From assembly GCA_000349905.1 (NCBI GenBank), contig KB722736.1, forward strand, positions 781,651 to 845,650: DNA of 64,000 nucleotides. Reading direction: 5' to 3'. Below are positions 24,219 to 35,264 of this stretch, piece after piece; position 1 is the stretch's first letter; every line of letters starts with the position of its first letter. The position numbers were made by a program, and so were the translations under genes. The notes beneath the pieces were generated by a model, which was given only the letters and a program-made list of their open reading frames with translations, did no database searches and had not been told where the DNA came from. Source of the stretch: Volvariella volvacea V23. Lineage: Eukaryota > Basidiomycota > Agaricomycetes > Agaricales > Pluteaceae.

Positions 24219-26295
24219 TCAGCCGCCCTTGCTCTTTTTGATGGCTCGTTTTTTCTCCGCTTTAGGGATCTTGTGCTTCCGACGCTCCCTGTTCTCCGCT
24301 TTGACAGCCTTTTTCCGCTCCTTGGTGTGGAGTATCAATTTCAGCAGAAAATCGAGCGGGATCATTACAAACTCACTTTTTTGCTTTCCCGGTCCTCGTG
24401 TCTATGGCCCCGAGGTTTCCGCTCAACAAACTCCTTTTCGTTAGCGCTATCTTCCCCTTCCTCACTATTGCTCCCCTCTGATCCACTTTCGTCGCCCTCA
24501 TCACTGAGTGCAACCCCTTCAAACCGGACTTTCATGCTCTCCACGGGCGCATGAGGAACTAGTCCAATTGTGTCGGCATAAATTAATTCGCTCGTCTCCC
24601 CGGCTCTGAGTTTCTCCACATCTCTTTCGGGATCATAAACCTCATTGAGAGTTCGGGGTATGAAAGATTTCATGAAAACAGCGTCCTCGTGGCCATCAGC
24701 CGGAGGCGTCTGCACATCGCTTGATTCCGACGATTTCGTTGCCACAGGCTGGAGGACTCCGCTCTGGGTTATCTCTTCCTGGCTTGGAGAGGACTCCGGT
24801 TGTGCAGTATCCACCTGGCGTAACCACGCGTGTAGTACTGCCTCGTCGCCTTCCGTTCCTTCTGTGAAATCCGAAAGGTTATCCCTCGTGACGAACTCGA
24901 AACTCTTCCTTAGTCCCAAAGTCTTGACACCTAATCGCCCAAAGAAGTCTTCCACATTTTTAATATCATTCCGCAAGAAGTCGAATGCGGAAGGGTGATC
25001 ATGTTCTACGCTCTGGGAGACGTCAATGATCCAAAGATGGCCCTCGTGGTAGAGGATATTGTATTCGGAGAGATCGGCATGAACGAGTTTACATTGATGA
25101 AACATCTTCCGAACGTTGAGAACCAGCTCTGCGTAAAGACTAACCAGTTCAGAAGCTGCTAGTCCTGCATCCTTCAAGCGTGGGGAAGCCCTTGAAATAC
25201 GGTTAGTCCGTTATTGCCCTCACAAAGTGTCTAGAACCCTGCCAATGGACACCTACCATCCTTCCTTATCACCTAAGAACCCCATAACGAGAACGTTCTC
25301 CCGAACCTCGATGGGCTCAGGACATCGTATACCGGCAATGATCAACCTTTTCAAGTTCCGCATCTCTTTTTCTGCCCATAGCCGCACCATTTTCCGAGGA
25401 TTGTGTCGATTGTAACCCCTTCTGAAGCGATACTCTCCTGTCACGTACTTGTCCCTATCCTTAAATATGAGGATCGATGTCTTGTAAATCTTAATTGCTA
25501 AGTGCCGAGAGTCTGGCGCAAGGGCATGATATACATTGGCCTTGTCCGAGGGAGCAGTGTCAATAATTACAGCAGCGATAAAGCGACATCCAGCATATAA
25601 TCCTCACCTCCTTCCCTGTGCTCACACAACCATTGACTTCTTGGATCAGCCCTCTTCCAATCATCTTGAATAGGATCAATCGAGTCCTGGGATCGAGCAC
25701 TTGCTCACTTGTAGCGCGATCTGACTTATCCTTCATATTTGCAGATGCACTAGGCCCCTTCCGATTAACACCCACACCCATCACATAGGGTGTGTCGATC
25801 TTGGCCAGCCGTGAGGAATACTTAGATAGCGCAGCTAATTGATCGGTTGTCCGCGTCTTAGCGGGTGCACTGGGAACTACGGTCGAGCTTGTACTCTTAG
25901 GGACATTGACTGCAGGCAGGGGTGCTACCGTGGCTTTTTGGTTGATTGCAGAAATCGTTCCGGATGCAGTTCCTGTCCGTATAGCATGATGTTGCCGTAG
26001 ACGGTTATATTGTTTGGTAAAATCTGTGACGAACCTATGGTAGGTATTTGTCGACGACAACGAGGGTCTACATACCCCTTTCAGCATTTTCCCAGTCCTC
26101 ATCTTCAACCCTCGCAGTGTCATAATCTTCGTCTATATCGGATTCTTCGTCCTCTTCATCAAACTCAAGTAGGAAGGGATCGTCGTGTGTATCAATGTAT
26201 GCTTGCCCGTCCCGGAGAACTTCATTTGGGGTGGACTGTGGCACGGTTTCTGGCTCTGAGGCGTCGTCAAACTGGCCAGGAGCAATTGCAGACAT
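24219..26295 (-). CDS. RIO1: Atypical serine kinase/ATPase RIO1
   Basis: RIO1 acts in late maturation of the 40S ribosomal subunit. From ATG 26295 ([11 protein letters not shown]) there is an acidic N-terminus. The kinase core then shows [15 protein letters not shown] (nucleotide loop), [20 protein letters not shown] (catalytic Lys region), [40 protein letters not shown] (catalytic Asp and Asn) and [12 protein letters not shown] (metal Asp). The C-terminus is acidic, then strongly basic ([17 protein letters not shown]), as in yeast Rio1, and stops at 24219. Several short introns. Normal domain order and length. Confidence 0.96.
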
Positions 26296-26427
26296 GCTTG
26301 AAGGAAATTGATGGTTAACACTCACGATGACAAAAATTGGTGCATTATCTTATCAAAGCGTGACAGCATGTCGTGACAAACTACTCGAACTGCGGGTAGG
26401 AAGCTGTTCAGCTTCATCTACGCCACC

Positions 26428-27110
26428 ATGGACGCCCTGCGACGCAGAGCACCTTTCACATTTTCAGAAGATACGGAACCGATCGATACTAGAATTCTAG
26501 ACGAGCAAGGTCTGCTGTGCATGCAAACGTGGTTAAGAGATTATTAACGCAACACCAGAGCAAGAGGAAGTAATTACCACACTGCGCAAAGAGAATCTAT
26601 CATCTCAGCGTCAACATATTGTTATGACGAGCATCCTGCTCGTTCTATCTTTACTGCTGTAAGCGCGTTAACTAGCTATGCTTGAAAAAAGACCGTTTCA
26701 TCCCTTCCAGGCAATTAGTGTTCGTTTGGACAGCGACTAATCCACTGCTCGCTGTCTTCCCTCCATCATCAAGCGCGTCGACATCGATACCCTTACCCGC
26801 GTTTTTCACTCTCATTGCTGTCGTCGTTCATCTTGATATGCTACGCTCTCTTCATCCTTCCAAACGGGGGATGATGATCAAGATATCCGGAGCTGAGATC
26901 CCCTGCCTTCCCCTTAGATTCCGCTATGCCCTAGCCACGGTTGCACCAACGTTGTCTCTTTTCCTTGCGCGCCCGTGGCAAGTTACAGTCTGGTGGCTAT
27001 TCACGCCTGCGGTGATATTCATCGTGCAAACCGTACAGGAAGCTATCCTCCACGGAACCGAGATGATTTCCGAATTGGAGGCAAAGAAATATGTTGCACC
27101 TAGTGCTTGA
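26428..27110 (+). CDS. Small multi-pass membrane protein, unrecognised
   Basis: ATG 26428 lies in a perfect context (CGCCACCATGG), only 132 bases from the RIO1 start on the other strand. The first exon MDALRRRAPFTFSEDTEPID is followed by two introns, the second with donor GTAAGC near 26658. After an acidic helix come three to four hydrophobic stretches: HIVMTSILLVLSLLLQLVFV, LPAFFTLIAVVVHLDML, YALATVAPTLSLFLA and VTVWWLFTPAVIFIVQTV. It ends ELEAKKYVAPSA. About 190 residues. I do not recognise the family; the Arg-rich N-terminus suggests a cytosolic start, possibly in the ER. Confidence 0.75.
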
Positions 27111-27973
27111 ATGAACGGGGCCTGGTGGCCCACTCATGAACCTCATTATCCAATTCATGTGAGTAACCTTGAGTTAGCGGCACCTGGATACTGTACATGT
27201 AACTGGTGCATGACCATGCATTTTTTTGTTATGGGATTAGATAACCGTTGATACACTATTTCCAGGAAATATTACATTGTTATTTTGCCTATTGGTCCTA
27301 AGGTCCTCTGAGCCCGGTGTATAGTCTGTACATCTGCCCACAGGTAATTGTACCATGTATTCATCCAACGCACGCAGCAACGGGCGCTCTTTATCTTCCC
27401 TCTAAAGGGTTGAAATCTCCACAGCACACGCAAAAGAATGATTATAGGTTCTAGCTTGATTCCAGTATGCTAGTGACCCCAATTTCGGTTTGCCTAGCGA
27501 GGTTGTATTGATTTCAACTTCGTCAGTTTAGTGAAAATTGACATACTCCTTATGACACTATTTGACGATCAAATAATTAAGTTCACACTCTCGCTACACT
27601 GGCAAGGAAAATATTTTCAGAATTTCTTATCTAGCTTGCGGCTAAGTGTACATTCTGCTGTGCCTAGGGCCAACTGCGACACAAAAGTGGCTGGGCTTGA
27701 GCTAATAAGTAGAGTGCTTAGGAAAGCTAAGTACTTATTTTGGGGATACCGGAGAGGCAGGTCGACCGAGCTGATGCTGACTAGGTCATCACGATTGTCC
27801 TGTTTGTTGCAACCTCACAACACCCACAAGGACAGGATATCCGGTCAGCCCTCAAACAATTTCCGTCGTAAGGTTCAATAGTACCCGTCACCCAATGCCA
27901 ACAACAGGTAGCATCTTGGTAGGGCTGATCTTGAGTCAATTGAAGCGTCTTCAGGAGCTCAAGAAAGTTTCGC
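27111..27973. other. Gene-free stretch
   Basis: About 860 bases, fairly A/T-rich, with no supported gene. It probably holds the 3' flank of the membrane protein gene and the promoter of the next gene. Confidence 0.4.
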
Positions 27974-29184
27974 ATGGGAGACTCCAGTCCTTTTCCACTG
28001 ACCTCGTCTTCGTGGTCTTGTCTGTCCGGTTAGTCCCATTAGGTTCTCTCCAACTCCCCCGATCCTGAATAGCCTGGGATCGCGTGCTTGACTGCATCAC
28101 TTTGTGCGGATATACCATGGCCAAGGCAACATTGATAAGAAATGGCGGCCTAAAACTTACAGCGTTCTTGATGCTGATCACGTCCACAGAACAGCATTCT
28201 TATTAGATCAATTTTCCGTCCAAGATCCTTGTCAAACCTTTTCCTTGCTGCTCGAATCGCTGCGCAAGGCAAGTGACCTTTCAACAGAGACAAAACCTCC
28301 AGGGTTTAGGTAACAAGTTCGAATCAGGTGGCTATTATCTTTCGACATGTCATCCACCTTTACGAACCTGCTTCCGGCCAATCCTTCTTCGTCAACACCA
28401 AGCTTTTCACAAGGTTGAACCTTGAAAACCTTAATACCGGCCATCAGCCCTCCTCAGGAGATGGGGCTTCTCTGCCGGTCAGGAGTACCGCTATAGACTC
28501 GGACCCAGAAGAGTCGTCATCCCAGTTCCCATCATTCATCCAACTGTCTTCCGGGAATACCACGCCTACAGAGGGCCCATTCAAACTGGTGTGTATGCCT
28601 CCGTCTCGTCGCGAGCTATTGTCCACTCCGAAGATAAGCTTCGCTTTCCGCCAATAGGATTAATTGAGGTCCTCCGATTCATCGATCGAAAAATTCAGTT
28701 TTCCGCAGATGAAGGACGGGGATCTGGCCCAGCTGACCAGGGCTTGCCGTCAACCGTAACCCTGCCTTCCCTGGATATGCTGACCTCCGTGTCCCTAGCT
28801 GCAATCCTCCTCGAATATGCAATTGCATACTGCCCTGTTCCATCAGAAGAAGGAACCTCTTTCCTGGCTCAAGTTCCATTGGATGTCTATGAATGCATTG
28901 TGGATCCCTTACCACCCTCGTCGGACCCTAGAAAAATTGCTCTCTGTGATTTTGTCACCAAACCCTATACATTACTTCAGTTCTCGTGTCCCTGTGGAAT
29001 AGCGGGGAGCTCGGATGGGGTGGCAAAACTAGGTGCGGGTGATCATCCACAGGCGTCATATAGCCCTGCAAAGATAATCAACTACTTGGAGAATCGCTTC
29101 CAAAAGAGGTTGGAAGCGGTGGTGCCAGGCACCTCAATACGAGTTGCCCATACTATCAGAACACTAGATCGTTTAGCATTGTAG
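27974..29184 (+). CDS. Hypothetical protein, possibly DUF4504 (C1orf74)-like
   Basis: This gene was rebuilt from several frames. ATG 27974 (MGDSSPFPLTSSSWS) joins by a GTTAGT..TAG intron (28029-28072) to AWDRVLDCITF. A second intron ending in TTACAG follows, then VLDADHVHRTAFLLDQFSVQ. A GC-AG intron (28269-28327, AAG|GCAAGT) leads to VAIIFRHVIHLYEPASGQSF and FVNTKLFTRLNLENLNTG. After an acidic Ser-rich stretch a last intron, whose ends are unresolved (28588 to about 28668), enters a 500-base open frame with LDMLTSVSLAAILLEYAIAY, FLAQVPLDVYECIVDPLPP and PYTLLQFSCPCGIAG. It stops at 29184. The pattern resembles DUF4504 proteins from memory, but this is weak. Function unknown. Confidence 0.6.
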
Positions 29185-29224
29185 TATATTGAGTACAAGA
29201 ATACCAAAAGCCATCCAGGAATCA

Positions 29225-31728
29225 TCACTCTACGTCAATATTGATGATTTTGATATCTTCGTAAGGTTTGTCAACCTTGTTTGTCTTGACGTTTTCAATG
29301 GCATGAATGACCTCTAACCCAGACAGCGCCCGACCGAAGATGGTATGCTTCTTATCAAGCCAAGGGGTGGCGGTGGTTGTGATGAAGAACTGTGATCCGT
29401 TAGTACCTGGTCCTGCATTGGCCATGCTGACCGTGTAAGGTCTGGATGGAAGCCATTTAACATCTAAAACAACAGAATAACTTCTCGTCTAGACTCACCT
29501 GTCGTGCTTCAGATCCTCCGAGAACTCGTCTTCGAAGTCCTTTCCCCAAATAGAGACACCACCAGTACCATCCCCCAACGGGTCGCCAGTCTGAATCATG
29601 AATTTGGGAATCACACGATGGAATATTACGCCCTCGTAGTAGCCACTTCTGGCGTGCCCAACGAAGTTCTCCACTGCTTTTGGTGCTTGCTGTGGGAATA
29701 GCCGAATGTGGATGTCGCCCACAGTAGTATGGATGGTCGCGGCATTAGCAAGGGGTGATGGGCCGTTCTTTGCAGACATAGTCGCACTTGCGACCGTTTG
29801 TTCCTCACGGGTTGGTCGTTCGTTGAAGACGTCACGGTCTGCGAGCGCATTGTCCCTAAAGTAGGCGGAGACAGTCAACGGGCTGAATACATGCGCGCAA
29901 AAATACACACTCAGCACTGCCTCGAGTGAACATATAGAACCGAGGACGTTTGTAGCCCGTGCAGAATAATGTGGGATCTCGCGCGCCTTTCTCGGCGAGG
30001 ATAGGGTTCGAGGATGCTGCCATTGCCTGTCCAGTATAAGCCTAACGATAGCTTGACAAATTTCGCCAACGTACCATGGTTGTAAGGCCCTTCTTCGCTG
30101 GCGCGCCTTGATAAAGACTAAGGTTCATCCATCGAACGACTTCATCCTTGCCCAGTAATCTCACTACTCTATTGGTGACGGTATTCACCACTATTCCCAC
30201 GTTGGCAGGGTGTATGCGCGCAAATAGAGTTGCTGCTCACCTTTGATACCCAACAAAGTGGGATAGAGAACAAATGCGCCACTCTCATCCCAAATGGCGT
30301 TGCTCCAACGCGCAGGAACTCTCCCATCAGGGCCCGGCAGCTCCAACTCCCTTTCCACCGCAAGTCGTCGACCAAACTCCATGTCTTCCACCTTATAGAC
30401 AGCTGTTCCCGCTTGCTGCATGTCCTGTATAGCAGCCAGGGATTCATCATACTTTCTCGTCAACTTTCCACCAAGAAATGAGAATATGCGTATCTGGCGA
30501 TCAGGCAAGGAAAAAGTAACGAAGGCGGATGAGTCTGGAGATAGTGTAATGCATGTCGGAGTGGATTTTGACTAACAAATAGTGAGCATTTAGAAAAGGC
30601 ATAAGCTTTAATACGTACTTTCTTGAATTCGTACAGGTCGGTCTCTGACTTGTACGACCAGAGGCCTGGTACGTTCTTGGGAAGTCCAAATGGTTCAATT
30701 GGTTGCCAATATTCGACGAACCCTGCCTCATCCGCGGAGATGACTGTATTGTATTTGTCACTGAACTATGGGGGTGATAATGTATATGAGAATAGGTTTG
30801 GAGGTTAATCCAAAGGGACTCACTGTCATAAGATGCACGGGAAAACGATGCACTGAAGTTATTGTCTCCAATGGTGTGCCATCTCCACGTCCATCATACA
30901 GTCGAATCGTTCCGGACTCTGCGTCCGATCTTTGAAAGAAATCATTAGACGCGGGTCGTTAACAGAAGAAACATACTCACATGGCTAATAATCCTTGTGC
31001 CTGGCCTCTCTTGTGAACCCAGCAACAGGCGTGCGGTTTGAAATTTAGCTTAATCATATTAATCATATCTGCAAGACATAGCTCAACAGACCGGGCATGT
31101 CAGTCAAGGCAAGAAGCTTACCAAAATTCACGACATCAAACACCTTCACATTGCTATCTTCTGATATCGTTGCAAATAGCTGTCCATCTGCACTAGCAGA
31201 GACCCCAATGATCGGGCCCAAATGTGCACGGTAATGCTTCACGAATTCAATTCCCTCTTCCTGTTTCTTCCATAGCTTCAGATGTCCATCAACAGAGGTC
31301 GTAACGACAAACTCCGTCCTGCAAAGCATCCATCGCGCTCAACTCACGAGTAACTTTACCAAGGGGTGAACATGTCAACGTACCTTGTGACAACACAGAA
31401 ATTGATATTATCTCTGTGCATGAAACTCTTCGAATATTGGTCCGCGTCGGGTAGATGTTCGAGATACAGCTTCTCATGGGGCAAAACTGAATAGAAGTGT
31501 ATCTGTGTTTCTTGAGGCCAGACGGAAAACATAACGTATATCCTACGCACCCTTTCGTTTCTTCTTTACCGTGCCATTGTCCTCCGCGCCGGCGGGCATA
31601 GGCATAGGTCCAATATCGTCATCGTCACTCGCGTCGTCTGCTGAGCCTTGTCGATTGTTCAAGCTATCAGCGCCCTCATCGTGTGGTCTTTTGCCTAGAA
31701 CAGAATTTTCTGCTTCGCCGTCAGACAT
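29225..31728 (-). CDS. WD40-repeat cyclophilin (PPWD1-type peptidyl-prolyl isomerase)
   Basis: A nuclear peptidyl-prolyl cis-trans isomerase of the PPWD1 family, which in animals is found with the spliceosome. ATG 31728 ([19 protein letters not shown]) gives an acidic start. WD40 blades follow: [77 protein letters not shown]. The C-terminal cyclophilin domain carries [60 protein letters not shown] and [19 protein letters not shown]. The catalytic Arg (FHR) and the QFFI strand are present. Stop at 29225. The 3' end lies 40 bases from the convergent neighbour. Around seven introns; family length is about normal. Confidence 0.94.
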
Positions 31729-32109
31729 CGTGAATGTAGAAATTAGTATGAACGCGGGGAGGTTGAATGTAGGGGGTGGTGTTGGTAAATTTCCTTTTTC
31801 AAAACGTTATGTAATGTACCTCAAATGGTAGTCAGTAGTGGTCGAGAAGTGGAGGTCTCCAAGTTTCTGGCAGTAAGTATACGAGTCTAACTTCCTTAGA
31901 AGGGTGTAATACGTGGCCGTCTCATTGGAGCCATGTTTTTCTGTCTTTAAATAAAATTCTCAATTAAATGGGTAAGCAAGCTGAATGAAGTAAAGTGTGG
32001 TAGACAGATTGGTCAAAAATGCCGTGTAGGGTAGTAATCTCATACTTCAGATAAGCGATGAAAAATGATGGAGCATGAAGTAGAGCAATGAAGGTGGAAG
32101 TTGAGAGCA
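31729..32109. other. Gap between AN1 gene end and PPWD1 start
   Basis: Contains the PPWD1-type gene's promoter and leader. No coding region is supported. Confidence 0.35.
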
Positions 32110-33309
32110 CTACATAACAATACAATTATCCTTTTTCTCTGCCTCCAAGGCAGCGAGCTTAGCTTTATCGGCGTCGCTGAGCAACTATCAGCGAGCAGCA
32201 AATCAGCTCTACCGAAAGCCTGGAATAAACGACTATACGTACACCCTTCTTGGCCCGTTCCTGCATTGCCTTGATTTGGCTCTCCCGCTCAGCCTTTGCG
32301 CGACTACACTCACGCAGTCGCAAAAATCGAAGGAGGTTTGAAGGACAGAGGGTCAATTACAGGAGATAGTTTATTAGTGAGTGAAGGTAGTGGCGATTGG
32401 CGTTCATTATTTGATGCGATAGTAGATGTTGTGACAGGAGTAATGGATACAGATTGTTGGCCGGGTTGCAGAGGTGATAATACAGTGCGGTTATGAGATA
32501 CAGAGTGTGTTGAACTGTGATTGAATGAGTGGGTACGTGATATAGAGGGGGAGGGGCTGACATACCGGTCGGTCTTGGAGAATACATTTGTAGCTGAAGG
32601 GGATGATGGTTTGGGCTTCGAAGAAGATGCAATTGATGACGAATTCGCAGTCACAGCCGGGCGAGGCGCAGGTGTTTGTGATGAAGCGCTTGAAGTTGGA
32701 ATTGTCTTCTTCAAGGCGTCTACAGCACCTGTTGCCTTAGCATTAATAGCCTTGGCGTCAAATTTGGCCAAGAGATTGGACTGGGCGGCCTGCCTGCCAG
32801 GTGCTGCGGGTTGTGAAGTGGCAGAGGTGCAGTTATGATCGGAGGGGAAACGATGAGCAGGGCAGAATTGGCGTCTGCACTTGTCGCAGGATATTGGTGA
32901 AAATAGGACCTTCTTGCAGCTCGCCCTGGCGCAGACAGGTGATTTGGATTTAGCAGCTTTACCAGTCATGACTGTGCAATCAGTATTGAAATGCTCTTCC
33001 ATGCGATCGTTAGGGTCCTGCCCCGGACGGAATGCAACTGGGACATTGCAGAGTGGACCTGGGACGTGAAATGAGTTCGCGCCCTCGAATCTATGTGGGT
33101 CAACAATACTTGCAATTTGGTGCGACTCTGTTATGCGCATTTTCGTCATATTTGGGGCAATTGTGGGCGGCCACCTTAAAGTGCTCCTGACAGAATGAAG
33201 CATCACAATGGTAGCACTTGAATGGCAGGAAATCAACGAGTAAGCATGAGGAGTGTGCACATTGTTTGCCAATTGAAAGCAGCTGGGTATCGCGTTCTGG
33301 GGAAGACAT
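32110..33309 (-). CDS. AN1-type zinc-finger protein with C-terminal CaaX box (ZFAND2/Cuz1-like)
   Basis: A stress-related proteasome adaptor family. ATG 33309 (MSSPERDTQLLSIGKQC) begins AN1 finger 1: CAHSSCLLVDFLPFKCYHC then CQEHFKVAAHNCP. Finger 2 is CARASCKKVLFSPISCDKC then FCPAHRFPSDHNC. A long Ser/Thr/Pro-rich linker follows (about 33000 to 32330). The charged C-terminal part is CSRAKAERESQIKAMQERAK, and a last exon LLSDADKAKLAALEAEKK ends in DNCIVM with TAG at 32110. C-I-V-M fits a CaaX prenylation site, as known in animal ZFAND2B. The join between the linker and the charged region (near 32310) was not fully resolved. Divergent from the histidine phosphatase gene. Confidence 0.87.
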
Positions 33310-33513
33310 GTTGTGGTGATAAAAGAGAGAGAGAAATTGGCAAAGTCCGAGCGTATTATTGGGTATAAGTAGTCGGGTAGTAGAAAGCACTGGAATGATG
33401 ACGCGGCCGCTACCAAGGCTGTTGAGTGCAATTGCAAAGGTCAATAAGACCTCTGCTGCTGACTAAGCTTTATATTACTGCCCTGCATCATTCAGCCCGA
33501 CGCCGACGATGAC

Positions 33514-34629
33514 ATGTCCCTCGCGTTGACCTTGGTAAGAACGACCATTTCTTTATAAACCTTCCTTGATGTCCTTTAGATCAGACATGGGGAGTCTACC
33601 GACAACACTGTGAGCCCAGGCTTGCAACAGCCAGGCACTGGTTGACTGACTCGGAGTGCGTGTCTAGAAAGCAGTCTGGGCAGGATGGAAGGATGCTGCG
33701 CTCACTAACCATGGTATGATTCGTTTTCATATTAAATTCATTGAGTATTAATGATAGCAGGAATGAACGTCAGTAACAGCCTTATAACTGCAATATAGTG
33801 CTAAACTCGACATCAGCAAGCCAAAGCACTTGCTGCTTTTCTCTCCAGCACTTCGTTCACCAAGGTACTCTCATCGCCGCTCAAGCGTGCTATGGCCACA
33901 GCAGAAGCACTGCAACAGGCTCAGCCAGCATCGTGTCCACCGGTCATAGTGTCATCCCTACTTAGAGAGCAGCACTTCGGCATTGGCGAAGGAAAGCCCT
34001 ACACAGTAGCCCGGGAGCCAGGCCTCTCGCTAGACGATCATTATGCACAAGGAAAATTTCCTTCTCCCCGCAGTAGAACTGGTCGTTTTCCTGAGGGCGA
34101 AAGCTTGGAGGATGTCGCGGTTCGCGCGGAGCAGGTCATAGACGATTTGCTTATACCTGAACTCGTGCATGCCTTCGAGGAGAACCAAGACGCCAATCTA
34201 GCCATCATCAGTCATGGTCTGTTCCTGGGCGAGTTACTAGCAGCTTTGGTGAAAAGGCGTGGCGGTATTCCGAATATGCAAGAATATAGAGGCTTGAGGA
34301 ACACAGCGTGGTCAAGGGTGGTGGTTCGATTCCAGGTTAGTTTGGCCCGTTGTGACTCTATTTCGCCCACTGCTACGCGCATCAGGAGGGGGAGCAGCCG
34401 TTAACACTGAACCGAGCCCGACTCCGCGTACATATCACCCACACCAACCAGTACAGTCACTTGAATAATTTGGTCAGTCTTGTGTATACTATTGTTGCTG
34501 AAGCTCATGAACTGGGTTAATATGTAGGTAAGACAGAAGGGTGGAATAGGGAGCGCAAGCTATGACCCCAAGCAAAAGGATATCCGGGCCTTCTTCGAGG
34601 GGGCTGCATCGAAGGAACGCAAACGTTGA
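33514..34629 (+). CDS. Histidine phosphatase (phosphoglycerate mutase superfamily)
   Basis: Branch-1 histidine phosphatase. ATG 33514 (MSLALTL) is followed by an intron GTAAGA..TTTAG, then IRHGESTDNT with the catalytic RHG motif. Another intron leads to KAVWAGWKDAALTNH. The main exon gives AKALAAFLSSTSFTKVLSSP, LKRAMATAEALQQAQP and EQHFGIGEGKPYTVA. It continues with FPEGESLEDVAVRAEQVIDD and NLAIISHGLFLGELLAALVK, which holds the second catalytic His (SHG). The last two exons carry EGEQPLTLNRARLRVHITHT and QKGGIGSASYDPKQKDIRAF, ending KERKR with TGA at 34629. The substrate cannot be told. Such fungal proteins resemble fructose-2,6-bisphosphatase-like or phosphoserine phosphatases. Confidence 0.88.
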
Positions 34630-34754
34630 TGCCATATACCCGTATTCTAGTATAATAGATTAAACCTGTCTGTAGTATATATGTTAATTGCTTGAGCTTC
34701 AGAACTACGCCATAGAGGGCTCACCTATGATTCGTAACATGTTATATAGTAACC

Positions 34755-35105
34755 TCAATTCGATCCATACGGCAACAGAACCTTCTTGAGTTTGTGCGTT
34801 TGTGTCGGTGTTGCATATGCCGTCTGCGCCAGTCGATTCTTGCGAGCAGGAGCTTTTGTCACATTAAGATGAGAGTGCCCGGCTTTGCCCTATTATACGT
34901 CTTCACAGGTAGTTGTAGCATTACTGAAGGAGATACGAACACGTTTAAATGCGGTTCCCGAAGCCAAAGACCGCCAACGCTTTTTAGCACCGGAATGTGA
35001 CTTGAGCTTGTACCCTGCCTCCACCACCTGTGACGTCGAGAATAACCGACTAGACGATGTCGCGAAGACAGAACGCATAGTCCATAGTGCCCGGTCGAGT
35101 AACAT
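34755..35105 (-). CDS. Mitochondrial ribosomal protein bL35m
   Basis: Large-subunit mitoribosome protein. ATG 35105 (MLLDRALWTMRSVFATSSSR) starts a mitochondrial presequence. The bL35 core follows: KLKSHSGAKKRWRSLASGTA then FKR. An intron GTTCGT..AATAG leads to GKAGHSHLNVTKAPARKNR and LKKVLLPYGSN, with TGA at 34755. About 100 residues, typical of the family. The start is only 160 bases from the divergent UFD2 start. Confidence 0.92.
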
Positions 35106-35264
35106 TGCGGCGGAGTACGTGTGTTGGTGGAAAAGATTGAGGTTGGGTAATGAGCACGTGGACGAACGGAGCGTCCCCAGATCGTGAAAGGGACGTCGCT
35201 AAAAGGCAGCACTCATCTGCGGCTATAACAATCTTGTCCTCCTCGCCACTTCATCTCTGATAAC

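Noticed and set aside
24208..24554. Plus-strand open frame with hydrophobic residues
   Set aside because: Antisense to the basic C-terminal coding region of RIO1, which has clear homology; the plus frame is a shadow.
28232..28626. Minus-strand frames that look protein-like (KVFKVQPCEKLG and others)
   Set aside because: They lack a true ATG and lie opposite a plus-strand exon set that gives one coherent protein with valid splice sites.
32521..32838. Plus-strand open frame of 105 codons
   Set aside because: Antisense to the Ser/Thr-rich linker of the AN1 protein, whose flanking fingers and exon joins fix the minus strand as coding.
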